Below, piece by piece: positions 23,161-34,114 of a stretch of DNA of 64,000 nucleotides (positions are counted from its first letter, which is position 1; each line of letters begins with the position of its first letter). The stretch is from Warburgia ugandensis (lineage: Eukaryota; Streptophyta; Magnoliopsida; Canellales; Canellaceae), in contig CP141132.1 of NCBI GenBank assembly GCA_035236585.1, positions 20,187,945 through 20,251,944 of the forward strand, read 5' to 3'. A program made the position numbers and the translations under genes. The notes under the pieces are model-generated. The model was given only the letters and a program-made list of their open reading frames with translations, did no database searches and was not told the origin of the DNA.

Positions 23161-25838
23161 TGATATGTGTTTAATTTTGCACAAAAACCACCCAATTAGG
23201 TTTTTAAACCAAAATTCGTAACACATGCATTTTTGACCTAATAACCCAAAAGTTTGTTATTTTGTAGGTTTAGAAGCTAGTTCAAGGCAAGTATGTAATT
23301 AATCATATTTTTCTAGGATTTAATTATAATCTTTCACTTTTTGTTGGAAGTAAGATGGTGATATGGTCGAGATCAATCAGGATAAAATTGAAGATCAAGA
23401 TCAAAAGATCAAGTCAAAGCCTCAAAATCATCACTTCAACATAAACCAATGGCCAAGATAATCTTATGGACCAGTAATGGATGTGTTTAAAGGGGCTAAA
23501 GATGGCCAAAGTGGGCCCATGAAGTAAGCCATGCATTCTTACCACCTTTGTTGGAAGCCACTTAAGCTACCTCAGCCATATAAGCCTTGAAAGTTGGTGG
23601 CAAGCTAAGGAATTCAAGCCAGCCATACAAGCCACTCAAGCTAATGGATGAAGCCTTCAAGTCAAGCCAAGAAAGCTTCCTAAGCCATCCATGAAGCTTA
23701 TCCAATGGAGCCTTCAAAGTGAGCCATCTAAGCTATCAAGCTAAGCTAAATGGAAGGCAAGGAATGGAGGAGATTCAAGTGAGCTATCCATGAGATATTT
23801 TGAAGATAATTAACGAAAAATATATAAAATAAGATGGAATGTGTATCAATGGGATAAGAGCAATCAAATTTTAGTATTTTTCTCACTTTTCCTCACTTTT
23901 TCCTTAATTTCCACCTCACTCTCAAGATGCACTACGAATTTCCAAAACTCTATCTCATTCCATCTCGTAGGAAACTTCCCAACCAACCAAATCTCTCCAC
24001 CTAATAACTTCCACCTCTTTCCCAAAAAATCTGCACCCACCTTCCTAAAACATAGATCATTCAATGATTTTGGAAGGGGGGAGGCACCCCTTCCTAAAAT
24101 GGTGGGGTCTCCCACCTACTCCCATCCTTAAGGCAGCCAACTCCCTTTTGCACTTCCCTATTTGATGTCTATCCCTTTCCCCCATACTAGCCATTCAACT
24201 TGACACTCTTTAATCCCCACCATACCGTAGTATTAGGGAATCCTAGAAAAAATAGGAGAAGACTTATAAAACCCATCCAAACTTAAGCAAAAGACATATT
24301 TTTTTCACTTAGGAAAAGACGTCTTCTCCATAGGAACGAGAAGCCCACTTCCTTTAGCCCAATTTTATTTCTTTTCCTTGTGTTTTTTGTGAAGCCTTTG
24401 GGTGCTACCACTTCCTTTCATGGTTTATGCTTCTTCCTCAAGTGTTCAAACTAGGATTTTTGGGGTTTTGATTCATCTTTGAAGGTTGGTTAGCTTCCTC
24501 ATTCTCTTTGCTGGAATTTACTTCTTTTCATATTAGTTTGCTTTATTTTCCTTTATCTTTCTTTGATTTTAAACTAAGATTCAAGGTTGGTTTTCCTTTG
24601 GAGTGACAGCCAAGGGAAGTCATCTTGAATCTAGTTTTACCCTTTACCTTTCATTGCATCTTTGTTCTCTTTCAGCCCTCTTGATTTTCCAGCTTTGGTT
24701 GCTTAAGTTCTATTGGTTGTTGCCTTAGTTTTGCATAGGATTTTTCCTTAGTTTTAAGCATACTTGGTCATGAGTGAATGTTGGAACAATTGAAGAAGAA
24801 TTTGTCTTGTAATTAAGGAGTGATTGAGATTAAGTGAATATCATTGTACTAGCAGTTAAGTTCCAGATTTGGACTACATGTATGGAGTATTATGTTGATA
24901 CTTTTTGAATGTGATTCAATGAGATTAGTTCGAATTTTCAATTCATGTTTGTGTCCAGCAGTTAATTAACTTTGTTCTTGAATGTTTGAATGCATTATAA
25001 GTGATTTATTTCATGTTTTACATATTCCTTTCATTAAAAGCTGCAATTACCTTACTACTGGAATTTCTTTGTATGAATGGTGTATGTTAACTTCCAGCAC
25101 TATACAATCATGTTCACTTGATTTTTCAAGATCCCAATTAAGTTATTAGATAACTTAGTTAATGTAATAAATATATTGCATGCTCAGGTTTCAAAAGTAG
25201 TTGATTAAATCCACTTCTATCCAATGAATCACGCATACCATTCCATGGTTACATGTATGTTAATTGGGTAGTTTTCCTTCCGTTATTTTTAGTAATTGCT
25301 TTCATTTATTTCTCTAGTTTGGTTGTAGTTAGATTCTATTATTTTGCATCTTAGTTAGTTATAAAGTAATAAAAATTTTCTTACTTGTTAAAATAGTTGA
25401 TTTGGTTGCTTACTTTTCTTTTTTTGCATGATTAGGAAAGTAGTTTGTTAAAGCATGTTTCTCTTAGATTAGTTCTTAATTTCATGTTAGGAAAGTTAGT
25501 TGAGGAAAATTCATAAATTTCATTTTAGGAAAGTTTCACTTTAGGAAAGTCATAAATTTATAATTTTTTAATTTAGAAAAGTTTTAATTTTAGGAAGTGC
25601 ATGTTTTAGGAAAGTTTTCAATTTAGCATGTTTCTTTTTTTTTGTTTAGTTTTCACTTTCATGTGTTAATTTCCATTCTTAATTTAGGTAAAAAATCACT
25701 TGAATTTTGGCTAGGTTAGATAGTTTAAAATAGGGACCACTAGCATTACAATAGTTCAACTCCTTGAGGGATCGATGTCATTAGTGTGCTTATTGCAAAT
25801 GATTTGTGTGCTTGCGAGTTTTATTTAAAACAACAATC
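23161..25838 (+). mobile_element. C1: solo LTR of the A2 family inside A2 gag
   Basis: A single LTR, about 2.68 kb, plus orientation, opposite to A2. It starts TGATATGTGTTTAATTTTGC and ends ...TTTAAAACAACAATC. GTAAT at 23156-23160 is repeated exactly at 25839-25843. The start aligns with C2, C4 and the A2 5' LTR. A TATA-like TTATAAAACC lies near 24265. The region 23520-23770 is rich in AAGCC/AAGCT motifs. Removing the LTR rejoins A2 gag collinearly with A1 gag. Confidence 0.88.
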
Positions 25839-25843
25839 GTAAT

Positions 25844-26040
25844 GTGATGCATGATGGAGTATTCAACTAGAGTGGCAGATGGAAATTTCTAATAGCCTTG
25901 AACTCAACTTCTGCTAGTAGTTCATCCATGGGGTTTGGAGCTTGGTTTCTTACCCCTTGCCCATGGGTACATGTAATCTGAGGATCTAATGGTATTAACT
26001 CAATGTTTTGGGATTGGCGACCTTGCATACACTGCAATAA
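25844..26040 (-). pseudogene. gag: A2 gag N-terminal fragment beyond C1
   Basis: Directly after the C1 target duplication, the minus-strand reading continues the gag motif: NTPSCIT, followed across the insertion by LLPTNAD. A1 shows the same order uninterrupted as NTLSCILLPPNAS. Upstream of this the frame decays into the leader. Confidence 0.6.
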
Positions 26041-26977
26041 AAACCTATATAAATGATGCTACCTAAATCTAAATATAACTCATAACTCTATATGATATGC
26101 AAACAAACAATCCTTAATGTTAGTGAGCTTAATTTAGTGATCTTTGTTAATTTGTGAGGTTGTGGCTTTTAACTAAAGCTAGATAGTTCCTTTTCTAATC
26201 TAGACTTGACTATTACTTACCAATTAGTTCTTGCCCAAGGTGGTTGATACAATTCTCAAGAAAGGAGATGTTGAGACCTCAACAACCGTCAACAAAAGGT
26301 GGGAAAATCACTTGGATTTTGGATATCCACTATAACCACAAATTTCAAGAGCCACTAGAGTGACAATAAATCTCCTCTTTCAAAAAGGATCCTATGAGTT
26401 CAAAACCCTAGGTCTCTTGCTACTTGATTTTAGATTAAGATTTATTGTTGGGATCACAAGCATGTAAGGATCAATTTAATTACCTATGTGGGCTAAGGAT
26501 CTAATGATGAATCCAATCCTTATCTTATGAGGGTTCTTGTGGGTCCCTTACTATCAATGTACTCCATCTACCACAAAGTACTAAACGTGCAATGTAAAAC
26601 AAGGAAAGTGAAAGTACTACTCACCTATAGACTATCAAACAAGGTCACCTTTGTTAAATATGTACAATGTAATGCAACAACCCTAATAAGATGCAACAAG
26701 TACAATGAATGATCCTAAACTATATGAAGTACACTACCAACCAATATGCAAACTGCACTAAATGCAACTATAGTAAGAAAATAAAGGAGAGTGAAGTTTT
26801 GGCCGATGGGATTGCCCTTGCTCTTTGCCAAATTCCCCTCACACAAAACAAGATATGTCAATTTTTGAGGAATTAGAAAAATATGAAAAAATTCAAAAAT
26901 TCTAATCTAATGAAACCTAAAACTATGACTAAAGATAAACAATGTAAATAAATATCCAATCCTAAATCAATTGCAAT
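26041..26977 (-). other. A2 5' leader
   Basis: Untranslated region between primer site and gag. Conserved by eye with A1 3900-4750 and with the plus-strand fragment at 61071-61327. No believable frame. Confidence 0.6.
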
Positions 26978-26994
26978 TCCTCGACAATGACACA
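26978..26994 (-). other. A2 primer binding site (tRNA-Asp type, decayed)
   Basis: The minus strand reads TGTGTCATTGTCGAGGA against the tRNA-Asp complement TGGCGCCGTTGCCGGGG, with deamination-type differences. It lies about 10 bases inside the LTR end at 27005. Confidence 0.7.
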
Positions 26995-27004
26995 TAAAAC
27001 TTGG

Positions 27005-29692
27005 TGTAACTTTAATATTACTTGCAAGTGCATGAATCAATGTAGTATTGCATGCAAGAGAAGTCGAACCCACAAGGAATATCACAAAATTTTCAATTTA
27101 TTGGATCTTATTTGAAGAACTTAACTTCATCCAAAGAAAGAGATTAAACTGGATTTGAATTTAAACTAGAAAAAGTAAATGACAAAAGAAAGGAAATATG
27201 CATGCAACTAGAAACTACAATTAAAAGAAACTTTCTAAAATTAAAGCTATACAATGGAATTAGAAGCTAACATAACTAACATGCATTCAATAAAATAAAT
27301 TAATGCAAACTATAATGAATTAATCTAGGAAACTTAAACTAAAGAAAATTCTAAAAATAAACTTTCCTAAACTAACACTTTCCGAAACCAAAAATTATAA
27401 ACTTTCTAAAAGTAGGACATTCTAAAACCAAATTAGGAAACTTTTTAGAAATAAATTAACAAGAAAAAAACTAATTAAAAACAACTAAACTAAGATTATA
27501 CAACAAACAAAGCAATAATCAAAAGGAACTTCACCCTAGTACCACGCGCATGATCTATGGGATGGTGTGGTAGGTTCATGGAGTAAAATATTATCAAAAT
27601 TCTAAAACCAGAAGCTTAAGAACACGAAATATAATTATAGTATTAACTAGGCAACCTAAAAAGCTAAATGTGTTCTTAATGAATCAAGCAAATAAGATGT
27701 ATTGATTGCTGGACACTAAGCATGAACATTGAAGGGAAAATTTCCAGATTTTAAGCACTTAAGAAATTCAAATCAAACCATGCATGGAAAGCAATTGAAC
27801 TAGCATTTTTTATGCAACATAATAATCAAGATCTAGTACTAGAATCAATAATTAACAAGAATATTCAAATAGCTTTATTGATTCAAAGGTAAAATACACC
27901 CAAAATGGTGCACATGATACATATAGGTAAATATGGAAATTGTGCACTTTTCATGAACTAAAACTTGTTTCAAATCAAATCTAAATATAATTCTCTGAAA
28001 CTAAACTAATATGAAATGCAAGTGAAACCCAAGAGAGAATTCAAGATAAAGATGGCTGGAATGATTGGGCTAACCTAGGGGAAAAGATGCCTAAAACAAT
28101 GTCTAAATCTAAGGAAAAAAACATAGAATGCAAAGAGGGAAAGCAAGGATGCAAGTCACTTCTTCTCTTGTCCATCACTACTAGAGAAGAACTAACTTAG
28201 TTCTTTGATTTACAAGCAATAAATCCTAAGAAGGTTGAAGCAAAGAACTATGGAAAAACAAAGAAGAATTATGAGTGTGAAACTTAAGCAGCAAAATAAG
28301 AACAAAACAACCTATGAAAGCAAAATATAAACCAAATTACTAACTATAATTGAAGTGCAAAGAAATAGAAAATACCTACGAATCCAAAGGAAGAATAGCC
28401 CGAAAGAAACTCAAAGTCCAAAGCTCAAAAAGATCTCAAGCAAGAGTGCAACTTTCAAGGTTCTCTCACAAAACCCATACTTAGAGAAAAACATGGAAGG
28501 CCTGGGGCTTTATATAGATTTTTGGGTTTTCCAATAGGATGGGATCTTATCCTTGAAGCATAAGAAGCATTTAGATCTAGGACTTCAAGGCTGATAAGTT
28601 AGGTGGAGAGATGAGGTGGAGGAATGAGGTAAGCCATTGATGTCATGGTGGCTGCCATGTAATTAGAAAAGGGGGGAGGTGCACCTTCTAAGGCAGGTGG
28701 CTTGGAGGTCCTTCCCTTCCAATTGCATGGAATTTTGGTTGTTGGAAAGAAGAAAAAATAGAAAATAAAATGGTAGGAAATATTAGGAATGATCAAGGGT
28801 TTTGATGTTCTTTTACTTGAAGTAGATCTAAGGGTTTCCTAATTAGGAAACCACTTAAGATGCCAACTAAGCAAGGGGGAGGCACCACCTTCTTAGGAAG
28901 GTGGCTCCCTCCTTAAGCCAAAAATGTGAAACCCCTAGTTAGGTAGGCGGAGTATGGAAAATGGAATGTGAAAAGTGGGATTTCTCTCTTGATTGGTCCA
29001 CCTATACATGATTATCTTATCTTTTACAAATATCTCTCAAAACCTTCTAATTATCTCTTTAAAATTATACTTTTAGCAAGATATAATTGCTTGAAATGAT
29101 CCTCCAATAATGAGACTCCATTTTCCATAGCTCCCATGTGACTTGAGGGCTAATTTCTTGATGGCTTGAATGGCTAGGTCCATTAGCTTCAAGGCTTGAA
29201 TGACTTGGGTTCCTTAGGTTTCCCAGTTAGACTAGGAAACCTAATGTATGGCTCATATTCTCATGCAAAGTAGTGTAATTGCATGACTTTTTGCATCAAT
29301 CATTTTAATCACCTGTGGTGCTTCCCATTGCCTTCTTACTTGCCCTAAGATTGTCTTAAACCTTGACCTAACTTTTAAATGATGCCATTTAAGCTTTGGT
29401 TTGACCTTTTGATATTGATCCTCAATTCTCATCTTGATTAATCTGAGCCTTTGGATCCTCTTTTGAACACCTACAAAAGATGAAAAACCCTAATTAAATC
29501 CTAAAAGATTATTATAATTTATATACTTACTCTAGATTAGCTTATAACCCTATAAAATAACAAACTTTTGAATTATTAGATTAGAAATGCATGTGTCACA
29601 TATTTTTAAAAAATCTTAAAATAATGCCCACAATTAATAACATATAGACTACCAATTGGGTACTTTTTATACAAAATTGAATACTTATTACA
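27005..29692 (-). repeat. A2 5' LTR
   Basis: A 2.69-kb LTR. On the minus strand it starts TGTAATAAGTATTCAATTTTG and ends ...ATTAAAGTTACA. It is homologous to the A2 3' LTR and to C1-C4. A TATATAAAG box is present on the minus strand near 28510. 29693-29697 (TTTCA) is the target duplication. Confidence 0.85.
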
Positions 29693-30004
29693 TTTCATAG
29701 ATTTCATATCTCATTTCAGTTTGATGTATAACATTTTTTTTTATGCATCTTTTGTATTTCATTGTGTGATTGTCTTATTGCATATGTAATCAAAATTTAC
29801 TTAATGATTTATACTTGTGGATAGCCGATGCGGGTGACCTAAGAGGGCAGCTAATGAAAGCAAATGATGAGGGTGGGGGGAAGAGGCTCTAGCAGGCTTT
29901 TAGATGGTAGGCTTCTAAGTGCTTATGGTATAGTTGTGATTAGGTTGAGATGAATTGTGATATATTTTTACATGCATGATTTGATTCATGATTTTGGTTT
30001 TTAG

Positions 30005-30165
30005 CATAGACTTGCCTATGCTAAGCTAATATGCTCAGATATGTTTTCGGCATGGGTTTGGCTACGGTGCATTGATATGCTCAGATGTGTATTTGGCATG
30101 AATTTTCCATTGGTGAGTTGATATACTCTGTTTTTTATTTGGCAAGCATTTTTCTATTATTGAAT
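30005..30165. repeat. Degenerate ~50-bp tandem repeat
   Basis: Three to four units share 'ttgatatgctcagat' and 'tttggcatg' words at 30030-30058, 30078-30104 and 30118-30150, with growing divergence. Confidence 0.6.
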
Positions 30166-30646
30166 CCAATAGTGATACAATTATTTTATCATTGATTTAT
30201 GCATACTGATAGTGTGGATTGTCCTTCACATGGATATCTTGTGATTTTACATGTCTTGAATTTGTATATGGATAGATTGAATACTAGAAGGGATTTTTAT
30301 TATGCTAATTGCATTACATATGCTTATAACATACTCAAATTATGTTATGAACCATTAACTTTTGTGATAATTTGACATAAGATCTATCTACATCATGACT
30401 TGATATATAATGAGATGACATGATATGGATTTTATCTATATTATGAGTTGATATAATGTTATGAGATTATATGATATCAAATTACTTAAAATGAATGGAG
30501 ATGTATGTGATATGAATGTTATCACATGGTTTAGACTATATGAATGTACATTATTCCTTACAATAAGTGATCTCAGTATCCAATTTGTATTTGGCTTTAT
30601 TTAAATTTCCAATTTGATGTTCAAACACCTACCAAGAATAGGCTTG

Positions 30647-30679
30647 TTGAGACATTGTAATTTGTTTACAATGTCTCAA
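30647..30679. repeat. Perfect 14-bp inverted repeat (hairpin)
   Basis: TTGAGACATTGTAA at 30647-30660 pairs exactly with TTACAATGTCTCAA at 30666-30679 around a TTTGT loop. No T-run follows. Confidence 0.85.
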
Positions 30680-31279
30680 ATTTGAACAAATTGACTTCAA
30701 GGAAAATAGCTTCAAGTAGATGGAACCTTGGATGAGGAGGGGAGTAGTGTAACCTTGTGCTGACAATGTAAGTTTTTGAGTTTGATTTAATCCTTTTAGA
30801 CATGTATGTATATAATTATACATTTAGACTATGATCTTTAACTAGATAAAATTCTAACTCATCGTATTTCAAAATATTTTAAATGTATTTTTGTTAGTAG
30901 AGATGACACTCGTATTTTGTGAAAATTTTATATTGAAATAAAATTTCCACTATTTTCTTTTTAAGAATAAAGTTAAATTTGTTTAAAAACCTATGTCACA
31001 CATGGAAATCACATTGTTTGGCTAGAGTAATTTACCATTCCTACACTAGAGTTTTTAAAGACCTTAATTTAATTGTTTATTAACTACATCTAATGTTAAT
31101 AAGAAGCAATAGTAAGATCCATCAAGTCCAATTTTCTTTGCACTATTACTTCTTGTCATACTAATTGAACTAGTAATAGTATTTATGTTTGTTTTCATAA
31201 AATATTGAATGCCTTCAATAAATAATATTGATTAAAAATTTATGCAATTTTATTGCAACCATCTAATTATCAGCTGGAA

Positions 31280-32428
31280 GATCCACTCGACACACCTCTA
31301 TCCCGGAGAAGGCTCTACAAAAATCATTAGTGAAGATAAGGTAATCAACCCCGTACATCTCGAGGCTAGAGTGATTGCCAATGACATAGCTGAAGTACCG
31401 TTTATGGAAGAGGACTTTATAAGAGTTTACATATGAGATCAACTTGAACACTCTCACATTATATCCTACATGAGGTATATGCAAATATCTGCTTCAATAG
31501 CATACTTGACATTATATGTTAATAGGTAATGATAAGTAATAATTGTTTTTTTATGTAGCTTCCTGCATGACACAATTCAAAAAATAATGCTCGAGGGTAT
31601 ATTTTATCAATTCCTTCACCCTACTGTCATTTGTAGAGTGATGGAGTAATGACCAATGGCAAGGCAAGTTGAGGATATTCTACCAGGGTTGTTATGCTAC
31701 TCAAAGGGGTAGGCCTTAATGATTCCCTATAATAGTGGATATATTTCAATTTACTTGTTCTCTTGGCAAATTATGTTCCACACATGATAATTATTAAGTT
31801 CAATTGCAATTCGTATGATAATGTATAAATGTTTCATTGGATGCTGTTGGTATTTTATGTGCATGGTGGGCATGCATTGATTTTTTATTCTTGTGGAGCA
31901 TACATTCATGCCTCACTCATAGAAATTATAAATAAGTTAGCTTTTCATCTATTAATGTACTATATATCATAGGTTAGTAGCTCATAACTAATCTTTTATT
32001 GATATGTAATGGTTTCGAATTATAAATTTGAAGTGCGTGGCCTACATGGTCTCTAATAACCTAGACACATCACCCAACAAAAGTCACTTAGAAGAAGGTC
32101 AAGATAAGTAAAGTAGTTAGTTACTCTATTTTATAAACTAAAATTACAATTACACATGATATATATTGATCCTTTCTATATTCTTTTTTGGCTAGTGCCT
32201 TAGACAACATTCTAATTATGAATGTGGGTATTGTGTGCTGAGATACATGAGAACCTTAGTACACAATGGTGATTTTATGGATTTGATCTAAAAGAATATA
32301 ATTGAAATAAATATGTTATCTTACATGCTACAGTATTGCCCAAATGGGGAGCTAAGCCAAGTTACTCCAACTTAGATATCAACAAAATAAGAAGCATATG
32401 GGCCAAGTATTTATTGCATTTTAATTAG
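31280..32428 (+). pseudogene. Ulp1-like cysteine protease domain, C-terminal half of Transposase_24-type gene, broken
   Basis: Plus-strand exon remnants. 31280-31436 reads GSTKIISEDKVINP then VHLEARVIANDIAEVPF, resembling the conserved segment after the Transposase_24 domain in plant proteins of this class. Near 31445 comes LEHSHIISYMRYM and near 31606 FLHPTVICRVM. Near 32214 comes NYECGYCVLRYMRTL, which matches the C-terminal catalytic cysteine segment of Ulp1/SENP proteases (Cys codon 32223-32225). The last exon reads INKIRSIWAKYLLHFN and ends in TAG at 32426-32428. The exons are in different frames with intron-like gaps and stops. Known Ulp1 domains cleave SUMO conjugates; whether this one ever did is unknown. 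It is inferred to be the other half of the remnant at 7651-8640. Confidence 0.6.
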
Positions 32429-32939
32429 AACACTTGTAATATTTAGATTGATGTAAATTTTCTTATTTACTAATACAAAACTAAATTTCTTCATTTATAC
32501 ATGGATGTATATTGTACTTTTTATTAGTTTCCTTGAAATATATTTATGTGGATTGTTTTTGCATGAATGAGGTGAAGTTGGAGTGTGGAAGTAAATGATG
32601 AGTTTCGAAAAGTGTAGGTGTGGGTATATGTGAAGGTTTCCTTTTGTGTCTTTAAATTTTTTATGTTAGAAGTCAATATACATATATGGATGTTGAAATA
32701 AATGAAGTGAATGTAGGTATTGTAGTTTGTCTTTTCAAGTCTTTGAAGATTGCAAGTTATGTACAGTTAGGTTTAAGTAAATGTGCATGGATCATGATTT
32801 TGGATGTTGTAGTGGAAGCAGAAGTGAATGTGGGTTCCTTTTTCATGTCTTTGAAGATTACATGAAGACTATAATAGTAGCCATTCGTTGAATGTATGCA
32901 AGAATTACAATAGCAAGTTAAGGTTTTAATGTAGTTGAG
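32429..32939. other. 3' flank of Ulp1-like gene with imperfect repeats
   Basis: No frame. Three imperfect copies of a block with 'gaagtgaatgt' and 'gtctttgaagatt' words lie near 32590, 32710 and 32825. It probably belongs to the DNA transposon. Confidence 0.4.
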
Positions 32940-33203
32940 ACAAAAATGTTACAAAGTCTTTAATGTTGATTCTAAACAAATGACTTCAAAAATGCATAAT
33001 TTTAAAGTTGGTTTTTTTTAGAAGTAACTTCAAATGTGATGGAACTTTGAAGTCGGTTATCTAAAGTCGACACTTTTAAAATCAATTCATAATTGACTTC
33101 TTTTTTGACCAATTTTTAAAGATAGCTGAATAGAAGATGATTTTGGAATTGGCTTTAATATATTTTTTTAATTGACTTTAAACCCACCCCCCATCTAGTA
33201 GTG
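32940..33203. mobile_element. CACTA-type transposon right end with subterminal repeats
   Basis: The terminus on the minus strand reads CACTACTAGATGGGGGG; the plus strand ends TCTAGTAGTG at 33194-33203. CACTA (En/Spm) transposons end in CACTA and carry repeated subterminal transposase-binding motifs. Here short repeats in both orientations precede the end: 'aaagttggtt' near 33015, 'gaagtcggtt' near 33050, 'aaagtcgac' near 33063, 'attgacttc' near 33092 and 'attgacttta' near 33172. Beyond 33203 the sequence is A3 LTR. The left end is not in the window. Confidence 0.65.
33194..33203 (-). repeat. CACTA terminal inverted repeat (right)
   Basis: Reads CACTACTAGA from the outside inward. The 3-bp target copy should be CAT (33204-33206); its partner lies outside the window. 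Confidence 0.65.
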
Positions 33204-34114
33204 CATCTTTCTAAAAAATGACATTCCCTATATGAAAGAAACACATTATTTTCTTCTCAAGTTGTGCTTCTCTCTTCCTCTCTTGCTTAGGTAACTTCTC
33301 CTCTAGCTAGTACTTTCCCACTTGCCAAATTCATCCTAGGAGTTTTCTTTAGATCTCCCTAAGTACGACTTTCTAAAATCGAAAGATAAGAATCTTTGAC
33401 CTAGTCCACCTTTGGCCCATTAATCAAGTCAACCTTATAAGAGATGTTTTTGACTTGCTATGTTTAGAAACCGTTGATTGATCATTCTTGAATCACCAAT
33501 TCACAAATCTAGAACATCCAAGAGATAATTTCCCATGCAATTAACATGATTTAATCCAAAACATCCAACAATGGTTAAAATAGACATCTTTCGATTATGG
33601 CTTAAAAATGTTGATTTTGAATGATGTAGACCATTGAACATATCCATATTGATAGTACAAGACTATCCATGCTTAATTTCTCACATTCCAAGAGATTTTT
33701 AGATAGATCTTGATCCTTCAAGGTTAGGTCACCATTGATCATTTCCAATCCACCACTAATGTCCAAAACTTTATACCTAGTCATGTGACTTTCCAAATGT
33801 GGGTCTAAGGCTTTGCTTGGATGATGGAGTAGCTTCCTTTTAGGGCTTCAAATTGCTACATATGCATAAATTACTCCTTTTAACCCTGATCCTACAAAAT
33901 GCAATATAAACCCTAATTAGTGATGAATTGAACTATTTAAGAGTTTGCAAATATAGTTTCATGGATATTAATTGCAATAGTTATATGTATATCAAATAAT
34001 CCAAACTTAGATTTTTCTAGTCTTGAAGCAAAAATGCAAAAGAGAAAAGAAAGATGAAAACATAAAATCCTAATCCTATCCACTTTCACATGTGTTGTTT
34101 TCTACATTTAGCAT
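33204..34114 (-). repeat. A3 3' LTR, part
   Basis: 33240-33830 aligns with 54090-54540: 'attattttcttctcaa', 'aagataagaatctttgacc', 'ataagagatgtttttgac' and 'cccatgcaatta' occur in order in both. The left part was displaced by the CACTA-like insertion at 33203. No clear TG start is seen at the junction with the internal region near 34114. Confidence 0.65.

Larger units (their letters stand above)
14775..29692 (-). mobile_element. A2: Athila/Tat-like LTR retrotransposon with nested solo LTR
   Basis: A Ty3/gypsy element in the order 5' LTR, primer site, leader, gag, protease, RT, RNase H, integrase, 3' non-coding region, 3' LTR, reading right to left. It is flanked by TTTCA at 14770-14774 and 29693-29697. 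Without the nested LTR C1 (23161-25838) it is about 12.2 kb. All coding parts carry stops or frameshifts. The 3' LTR lacks its first ~350 bases and the left terminal dinucleotide has changed from TG to TA, yet the duplication is exact. The class call rests on gag, RT and integrase motifs and on the tRNA-Asp-type primer site. Confidence 0.88.
29698..31279 (+). other. Non-coding interior of the CACTA-like transposon
   Basis: No coding motif recognised. It holds a degenerate ~50-bp tandem repeat (30005-30165), an AT-rich stretch with repeated 'gatatga / gatatgg' words (30400-30530), and a strong hairpin (30647-30679). It lies between the A2 target duplication and the Ulp1-like remnants. Confidence 0.4.

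Noticed and set aside
25995-26025. TTGGCGACCTTGCATAC as a possible primer site after C1
   Set aside because: C1 is a solo LTR with a target duplication ending at 25843, so no primer site is expected there; the sequence belongs to the A2 gag/leader transition.
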